Below the pieces are notes generated by a model that was not told the origin of the DNA, did no database searches, and saw only the letters and a program-made list of their open reading frames with translations. A stretch of DNA of 64,000 bases from Agapanthus africanus (taxonomy: Eukaryota > Streptophyta > Magnoliopsida > Asparagales > Amaryllidaceae). A program made the position numbers and the translations under genes. The stretch spans positions 406,628,248 to 406,692,247 of the forward strand of contig CM057347.1 in the NCBI GenBank assembly GCA_030015575.1, written 5' to 3'. Positions 56,799 through 64,000 of this stretch are shown one piece after another (the first letter of the stretch is position 1; every line of letters begins with the position of its first letter).

Positions 56799-57895
56799 TG
56801 GCGTAATATTTCTTTTTGTGAATTTTCGGGTTGATATAAATTTTAAAAATTATAAAAATCTGAAAATTTAAAAAAAATACAAAAATTGTCAATTTTGATC
56901 TGTTTGAAGGGTTTATTGTTTGAATCTTGCAGGAACAGCGAAGGATTGCAAATCTGGAAATTTACAGAAGAACAAAACAGAAGTTGGTGCAGAAGAACAG
57001 AGGAGAATTTGGATAGAGAACCAGTACAATTTTTTTCAGAACCTGAAACCCTAATCCTGCCGCGTTTCCGCTGCATATACAGGGCTCCCACCGCGGTTCC
57101 GCGCTCTGACTGCCACGTCAGCAATTTAAATTTTGTGGGTTTGATTCTCATTCTCCCCTCTGCAACCTCCATATCTCTGTCTGTGAAAATTTTCTGCAGG
57201 AATTTTTTGCGTAAATAGTCTTTCTCCCCCTTCTAAATAACAGATTTTCTGCAGGTTTCTTTGCGCCGCGCTAAAAATTGATTGCAAGTGAAATTTTATT
57301 GTTTTGCATAATTTAACCGGACTCTAAGGGGCTAATTGACCAAACTCAGATTGGGTGGGGATTTCATCACCCTTCCCAGGACCCCAGAAAACACCTAAAG
57401 CATGTGCATTGACCACAATTAATAAAAAAGACTAGACTCAGACCTCAGGATATCGAGCTCAATAGGAAAAGGACTAGTATAGGTATCGACCGTTTATCCT
57501 AACCGACATTGCGGTGTCTAGGCTAGTGGTTATTAATTAGGCCCACTGTAGTGGTGGTTCCTTCCCACTTACCTGGCCGTACTTGTCGGTGAAGAGGCGG
57601 TTTGAGGTCCTATTTCTAGCCCTAGTTAGGAGCTGTCTAGCAGACCTAGGTGACCCTAGATCTAGGCCTGATTGTGCATGTGTGGTTGATACATTTGTGT
57701 CACGAGTCCCATTTCCAAAAACCTTTTTGCAAAACTCTCACATAAATAAAAAAAAAGAGAAAAATCTTTTCAAAACTTGCAACTTGTCGCTAAAGAAATC
57801 TTGCAACTCACTTCCACTACTTCCCTCCATTGACATTATCTTACCCCCACATTCTGTTTTTCTATTTTTTTCCGACTACACTACTCCTTTAGTGT
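56799..57895 (+). other. Athila-1 leader
   Basis: About 1.1 kb before gag. Contains another CCGCGGTTCCGCG motif (57091-57103) and short ORFs (56886, 57583) with no recognisable domain. No gene called. Confidence 0.7.
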
Positions 57896-60250
57896 ATGTC
57901 ACTTTGGACTAGGGATACTAACGCCCGATTAGTCCGTGTTTCGTTGGTACCGACCGACGAACCCTTCGACGAACCCTTCGTCGACATTCCGTCCATTTCC
58001 TTACCTCCAACTTTAAATTCTTCTTTCGAAGGTATGTCGGGACACGACCCCAACGATACCTTACCGACGGGAATGATTCCACCTCAGTTAGGTGCGAATA
58101 ACCCGAATCTTCCGCCTGTTGTAGCGCCCGCACGAGTTGCGCTCCAGGATCTCTTCTACCCCGTCCGCACTTCTTTACCCACATGACTTTCACCCCCACC
58201 GGCAAATGGGGATAATTTTGAAATAAAACCACATTTCATCAATATGCTGCCAAAATTTCATGGTTTGGAATCCGAAGATGCATATATTTTTATTAATAAA
58301 TTCCAAAATGTGTGCGCTATGATGAAGACAACCCAATTAAGTGATGACGCTATAAGGCTAAGGGTCATTCCTTTTACCTTATGTGACCTAGCCGAGAAGT
58401 GGCTATACAGCACCGCATCACATTCTATTAGAAATTGGGACGAGTTTGTAAGAGCTTTTCTGAAAAAGTTCTATCATCATCACAAAACTGCTAGAATCCG
58501 TAATGAGATTATACAATTTTCACAGCTTCCTTCCAAACCATTTTGGAAGTGCTTCGAGAGATTTAAAGACCTACTCGTTCAATGCCCTCATCATGGGATC
58601 GAAAGTTGGCAACTTTGCCAAACATTATACGAAGGATTGAACTCGGCAACGAAGCAGTTGCTAGAAACCATATGTCAAGGTCATTTTCTTTCCAAGTCTA
58701 GCGACGAAGCTTGGCAGTTTCTTGAGGATCTTAGTGAGCAAACAATTCAGTGGGAGAGTACCAAGACCACATCATCTTCTTCTGTTGGTCAATCTAGGGC
58801 AGGCATACATTAAATAGATATGTCGATTGCTATGAAGGCCGAGATGGCCGCACTTATGAAAAAGCTAGAAGCCATTGAGACCAAAATCTCATCGTCTTCT
58901 CCTGCCCCTACTCTACCCACACGAACTGTTTGTGCTTGTTGTGCGAATCCATCGCATCTAATCGAAGAGTGTCCTTATAATGCACCTATTCAAGGACAGG
59001 ATCAAGTCAATGCTGCATTTCAGCAACGACAAAGAAATGATCCGTACTCTTCGACATACAATCCGGGGTGGAGGAGTCACCCGAATTTCGCTTGGAACCA
59101 AAATCAACAAGTCCAAGGAAATAATAATTTTCAAAGACCTCCTCCTCCACAACAACAACAAGCACCTTTACAAACTCAAAACCAGCAACCTTTCCAACAA
59201 CAACCTTATACAAACCAAATGAACAATTTGGTTCAACCTAATGATGATAAGGTTATCTCGCTCGAGAAGAGTCTAGAAGCATTTCTCAAGCAATCTACAG
59301 AATCCGCAGCAAGATTTGAAAGTTATGTTCAATCTTTAATGAATAACAATGCCTCACACGATCAAAGTATTAAATCTATTGAGGCACAAATTCCACAATT
59401 AACTGCTGCGTTGAGCGAGAGAGAAAAGGAAAAGCTTCCATCTCAACCATTGCCAAATCCCGGTCACCCACAAAACGCATATCACAATCACAATGTAAAT
59501 GCGGTGACCACGTTGAGATCCGGAAGAGTGTTGCACAATAATGTGGGAACTAGCGATGACATCCCCGCCGGTGGTTCTTCTTCTTCTTCTTCTTCTTCTC
59601 CATCGTCACCTTCCCCTTCTTCATTTTCTTCACTTTCTTCTTCACCTTTTTCTTTAGAGCCTATTCTCCACCCTTCACACGGCTCTACTTCTTTTAGCTC
59701 TAACGGACCCATTTCTCACAACACGAACACATCTACACCGGGATCCGTTCCTAATCCACAGTCTACTCCACAGACATTTGACTCGACTAATTTTCAAAAT
59801 GCACCATTTCCAAACAGGTTGAGTCCTAATAAACCAACTGCACAAGTGGAAAAGATTGTGGAGTTATTTAAGCAGGTTAGCATAAATATACCTCTCTTGG
59901 ATGCAATCCAACAAGTCCCTTCATACGCGAAAATCTTAAAGGGCTTATGCACCTCGAAGAGAAAGGCATCTCAAGTACCCAAGAAAGTGCTAGTGGCTAG
60001 TGCAGTGAGCAATGCTATTAACCACCATCAAACCTTACCCCAAAAAAGAAAGGACCCCGGCTGTCCTACGATTTCAATCACAATTGGGGATAAGAAAATT
60101 AATCGAGCACTTTTAGATCTTGGGTCTAGTGTTAACCTGATTCCCTACTCCGTGTACGAACAATTAGGGGTTGGAGAGTTGAAACCCACTCGTTGTACTC
60201 TCCAAATGGCTGATTGATCAATCACCCATCCAAGGGGTCAGCTAGAGGAT
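57896..60250 (+). pseudogene. gag: Athila-1 Gag and protease start, three in-frame stops
   Basis: One frame throughout, interrupted by TGA 58184-58186, TAA 58811-58813 and TGA 60215-60217. The capsid domain starts near 58240: 'MLPKFHGLESEDAYIFINKF', 'RVIPFTLCDLAEKWLY' and 'FHHHKTARIRNEI'-like wording typical of Athila. A zinc knuckle is near 58935 (CACCANPSHLIEEC), then Gln/Asn/Pro- and Ser-rich stretches (a TCT/TTC microsatellite at 59576-59600 encodes Ser). Protease begins near 60060 with 'ALLDLGSSVNLIPYSVYEQL', the Athila D-L-G-S-S-V form. The start is uncertain; the ATG at 57896 is the first in frame. Confidence 0.88.
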
Positions 60251-61333
60251 GTGTTGATCAAAGTTGGGGAGTTCATCTTCCCCGTTGATTTTATTGTTAT
60301 GGATACACAACCTGTTGCTAACCCAAGAAACCAAATTCCGGTGATCCTAGGTCGACCATTTTTGGCCACTTCCAATGCTGTAATAAACTGTCGCAATGGC
60401 TCCATGACTCTATCCTTTGGGAAGATGTCTAGTGAGTTCAATATTTATAAGATGGGAAGTCTGCCCCCCGTGCCTAAAATTAGTACACGAGATGTTTGCT
60501 CTATTCACAAAATCACGCAGGAGGACTGCGAGCTTGAAAGATTTCTATTTGATGAAAACAATTTTGACGCCACTAGTGCGTCCCTCCTTGAGCCTACCAC
60601 AGTTGACACAACCGATATGGATTATGAATGTTTCACTTTTTCGGATAATGACGAATCACAGCCCGAATATGAGTCTTTTGAATTTGTGGATGAGTTAGTT
60701 GAACCATCCGAATCGGTTGTTTGCAGTGATTTCGAACCTGTGTTGGAGTCCTTTGAGTTCGAGGTAGATTCCGAAATGATTCTTTCGCCTCCGAAACTCG
60801 AATTCACCCCCTTGCCGTCTTACCTTAGATTTGCTTACATAGGTGAGAATGAGACCTTTCCCATTATCATATCGGCCTCTCTAGCCCTCGAGCAAGAGAA
60901 CGCCTTCTTAATGGTCTTACAAGATAGGCGGCAAGTTTTCGGTTGGACTATGGCGGACATCGAGGAGATAAGTTCCCTCATAATTGAATATCATATACAA
61001 TTGATGAATGATGCCAAGTCAATAGAGGACCCACAGGAACATCTTGGGGGTATTGTGGTGGGTCAACCTCCTTCAGAAGTTGAAATACCCCCATTTCTTT
61101 TAATAAGCTACGAGAATTCCAACACTCCACTGATTGCTGATCATTTACATTCTCGTTTTGATACATCACCATCGCCTGTATATTTACCTCCACACCTCCC
61201 TTACCACTACTTCTATCTTTCCCAATTCTTTGCGGATCGCTACAACTTATTCTTCCACCAACCAATACTCTTTACTGATAAAATTTTCAACTGGTTGGTG
61301 TTGGTCTATACAAAGTTTGGCAGTAATGTCTAA
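60251..61333 (+). pseudogene. pol: Athila-1 protease C-terminal part and acidic tail
   Basis: Continues the same frame. 'IPVILGRPFLATSNAVINCR' (about 60330-60390) is the C-terminal protease motif. Then an acidic region ('SFEFVDELVEPSES') and 'RQVFGWTMADIEEISSLII', which is the lead-in to the RT of Athila pol. The RT itself does not follow; the frame drifts into unrelated residues and stops at 61331-61333. So the pol gene appears to have been lost just at the RT start. Confidence 0.82.
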
Positions 61334-62777
61334 CATAGTTTAAATGAAGTTTGGGGGAGGGCCTTTTTGTATATATTTTTGTTTTTCTTAAGCAATAATT
61401 TTTTTTTAAATGAATAAACAGGGAAGTGCCGGTATTTTGACCCTCTTAGTTTAGTATGACAGTGAGGACACTGTCAAGTTCAAGTTTGGGGGTATGCTCG
61501 GTACGTCTTCTTCCTTCGCATTCATTTGTCCATATTTTTGCATTTGCATACTTATTTGAAAACCCATAAAAATTGAAAAATTTCGAAAATTATAAAAAAA
61601 TATTGTATTCAATTTTGGCTAATTGACTTGAGTTTGACAAATAGGTTAACTAGCTAGGAACAACTAGATCTTAGACTTAGTGAATTAAAAACCCTAAAAA
61701 TAACATTCCTTAAAGTTTAACGGTAGAAAGTATATGCCTTGTAGTTTATTTAGAAATAGGCAAATTTTGGGTTGACTTCTTGGGCTAAGTCGAAACAAGG
61801 GAAAAGTATTGATGTTCTTATTAGAGTATAAGTTTGAAAAATAGTTTCTAGCTTAAGTATAGATTCTGAAAACGTATACCCTACAACATGCACAATCACG
61901 CACCTTGAAACTTGGAATAGTAGAAGAGACCTTGAAATGCTCTTGTCTAAAGTCCTTAGTACAATGAAAATAAAAGAAAAAAAATGAATAAAAAAAAAAT
62001 GGACACTGGTTTTTGTGATTACTTAAGGCTGTAAAAAAAAATAGAAAAATATTTAGCAAGGGTGCCTTATCACCTAATGCCTTAGACCTACTGGTTTGGA
62101 GTCACTGCTAAAGCCTTGGGTGTTGCAAAAACTAGGAAGTACGCTTTAAAGTGCCAACGCATCTTGTAATCGGTTGTTGGTACCTCAAGAAGTATTAACA
62201 GTCGCATGAAGGATGTGTAAGCGAAATTCAAAATTCACGAATTAATAAGTGCTTTGGACAGTGGACGAGAGTACGATTGCTTGATTTGAATTTCCAAGTG
62301 TAGGTGTGATCTATACACACACGTGGGGATATGTGATTAGAGTTTAGATAAGAAAAAGGAATGAAAGATAGAACTTGTATCTTTAGTAGAGTTAATAGAA
62401 ATTCCTAAGTAGAGATGAAACCCTAGAAGGAAGACTTAAGAGATGCCGAAAGCTAAATAAGTCTATAGAACATATATAATCTTAAGTTAAATGATGAGGA
62501 AGTGTGAAGAATATGGGTGGATAATTTACAAGTATAAGATAATAGAATTCCTTGTTAGAAAACTTAATTGGAAAACAAAAGTCAATGGGCCGAATTGATA
62601 GGATTTTGTGGGTGTAATCCGCTGAAAACCCTCAGGAGACAACACTCCTCCTACTAGGGACACCTAGAGGTTTAACGGCTTGTTGCACGTGCTCAGTGCA
62701 ATCGCGTTTCCCTGCGAAAGTGCGGTTAGGATTTTAGTGAATAAAATAATAAGTTTGCTCGAGGACGAACAAAAGAT
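61334..62777 (+). other. Athila-1 non-coding 3' region
   Basis: AT-rich, no ORF with recognisable similarity. Two PPT-like strings, AAGTTTGGGGGAGG (61349) and AAGTTTGGGGGTATG (61482), precede the true tract. The place where env-like and pol sequence would be in a full Athila. Confidence 0.75.
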
Positions 62778-62792
62778 AAGTTTGGGGGTATT
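62778..62792 (+). other. Athila-1 polypurine tract
   Basis: AAGTTTGGGGGTATT immediately before the 3' LTR. Confidence 0.88.
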
Positions 62793-64000
62793 TGTTCAGA
62801 CCATAATATTGCATTTTTCATTCCCCTATTCTTATTCTCTTTATAAATAAACAGGTACTCTTGACGCACTTTTGTTGCATGTTACAGGATACAGGGCTTG
62901 GATGCAGATACAGTGAAAAAGACGAAAGCTGATGCAGAAAAGGGACTTTTGACCAACAAGTTGACGGATCCTACTCAAACCTAGACGAAGAACAATTCAC
63001 AAGGCAATGCATGTCCGAAATGTTAAAGGAAACGGTCAAAAGATACGTACAAGTTTCCACTGAAGATCTGGAGAAGACCCAGAAGTCAAAAAGAGAAAAG
63101 AATTGGAAAAATAGAAATCCCAAGAATAAAATAATGAAGCCCAGAATTTTCATAAAGCAAATCCACAGTTTGGCCGCGGAACCGCGGCCAAACCCATGCT
63201 GGCGCCGCGGTTCCGCGGCTATATAGGGCCCGTGTCGGTGCAGTTTTTCTGTGCTGTTGTGTCGGTGCAGATGTTAGGATTTTCAGTGGGCAAATCTGTA
63301 TTTTCACATATGCGAGAGTCTGTAACCCTAGTTTCCCTCTTTTCTTATAAATTGTAGTCAAAAATTGTAAAACCCGATGCCTCTTTTCAATCAATAAAAT
63401 TCAGAAGTTCTGGGAATTATATTCAGATCTGTTCTTCTTGCTTGGAGGGAGCCATCGAATTAGTAAGTAACTTTATTTTTGTTCCTTTAATTAAATGTTT
63501 TCTCATCCCCTAATGAGCGAGTAATCTCCTCGCTTGTTAGGGATAGCCTTAGGGAAAGGGTTGAGAGATGAGATCTCTCACCCCTTTCAATGCCACATTC
63601 ACCTAAGAGTTAGAACTCCATGCATGCGCGCACAACCGCTCCCTACGGCATCCTACCCCTCGAGGTAACGATGAACCGTAGTATAAAGGGCCGGTTGCGC
63701 GTGTTTTCCATGGGGGTTAGGGTAATTATCAACGAAGGGAGGATGCGAATCTAGAGGAAGAAACATCTTCCTAAAAGATTCGGATCCACTTTATTGACAA
63801 TTACCGTAACATCTAATAGATCCAAAAAAGAAGGCATTGAAAGCGGTGAAGAAAACGTTAATCTCCAAAACTTCCACTAAACCTAACCCTAGCAAGACTT
63901 TTAATTAGATTAATTAGATCCAGTTCTCATAGATTTTTATAAACCAACCAAAACGACACTTTGAATCAACTCGTTAAAGCACATAAAAGGAATTTACCCA
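62793..64000 (+). repeat. Athila-1 3' LTR, cut by window end
   Basis: Copy of 55484-56691 with about 14 single-base differences; TATA at 63346 and AATAAA at 63393 kept. Confidence 0.93.

Larger units (their letters stand above)
55484..64000 (+). mobile_element. Athila-1: Ty3/gypsy Athila-type element without RT/integrase, 3' end outside window
   Basis: 5' LTR 55484-56771, Athila-type primer binding site, one gag-protease frame with three stops, 1.45 kb of non-coding sequence, polypurine tract and 3' LTR from 62793 to the window edge. By length the 3' LTR should end about 64080. It is inserted in copia B; the bases before it are AACAT. No RT, RNase H, integrase or envelope-like ORF was found, so it depends on other elements. 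About 14 differences over 1208 LTR bases by eye suggest a young insertion. Confidence 0.9.

Noticed and set aside
59576-59660. Poly-serine coding stretch as a functional low-complexity domain
   Set aside because: It is a TCT/TTC microsatellite within Athila gag; length changes there are expected without function.
1-64000. Host protein-coding genes, tRNA or rRNA genes, Helitron or TIR transposons
   Set aside because: I scanned both strands for long non-element ORFs, tRNA-like sequence and obvious terminal structures, and found none I could support; nearly all of the sequence is assigned to LTR elements.

Overview
The window is a block of nested plant LTR retrotransposons. No ordinary host gene, rRNA or tRNA was recognised. 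The element lineages (Ty3/gypsy Tekay-type chromovirus, Tat and Athila; Ty1/copia Angela/BARE-like) are those of seed-plant genomes, so this is intergenic heterochromatin of a flowering plant. The species cannot be told. All identifications come from reading motifs, repeats and boundaries by eye.

Layout. (1) 1-6731: 'Tekay-1', minus strand. A 3.7-kb 5' LTR (3030-6731), an iMet-type primer binding site, an internally deleted gag and a decayed pol running off the left edge. (2) 6732-19094: 'Tekay-2', plus strand. Part of its LTR (6732-7027 and 16758-18107), PBS and the gag N-terminal half. It is the oldest host layer; Tekay-1 appears to sit in its LTR. (3) 7028-16752: 'Copia-1', a complete Angela-like element with 2-kb LTRs and GTTAT target duplications. 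It is inserted in the Tekay-2 LTR and is almost devoid of coding capacity. (4) 19095-45165: 'Tat-2', plus strand, an autonomous-type Tat element (gag, PR, RT, two RNase H domains). It sits in Tekay-2 gag, is split by Tat-1, and is cut off at 45165 by copia sequence. (5) 20967-35761: 'Tat-1', minus strand, complete at 14.8 kb with CCGGC target duplications, inserted in the Tat-2 5' LTR. It has gag but no pol, a 4.6-kb repeat- and hairpin-rich stretch, and an antisense gene-like unit next to its 3' LTR. (6) 45166-55483, minus strand: Angela-like copia A (gag-pol with few breaks, 3' LTR 45166-47111), then a divergent LTR (about 51640-53626), then decayed copia B. (7) 55484-64000: 'Athila-1', plus strand, with nearly identical LTRs, gag and protease but no RT or integrase, inserted in copia B.

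How it works together. Tat-2 has the enzymes that Tat-1 lacks and nearly the same primer binding site (17 of 18 bases), so Tat-1 was plausibly mobilised in trans by a Tat-2-like relative. Copia-1 and Athila-1 are likewly non-autonomous in form yet have similar LTR pairs. The best candidates for something undescribed are: dense short hairpins with tiny A-rich loops filling the Tat LTRs; tandem hairpins in Tat-1 whose stems differ while the loop stays the same; a reciprocal exchange of fragments between Tekay LTR and Tat gag sharing one breakpoint; the antisense gene in Tat-1; and a hairpin at a constant position in the Angela-like LTRs.
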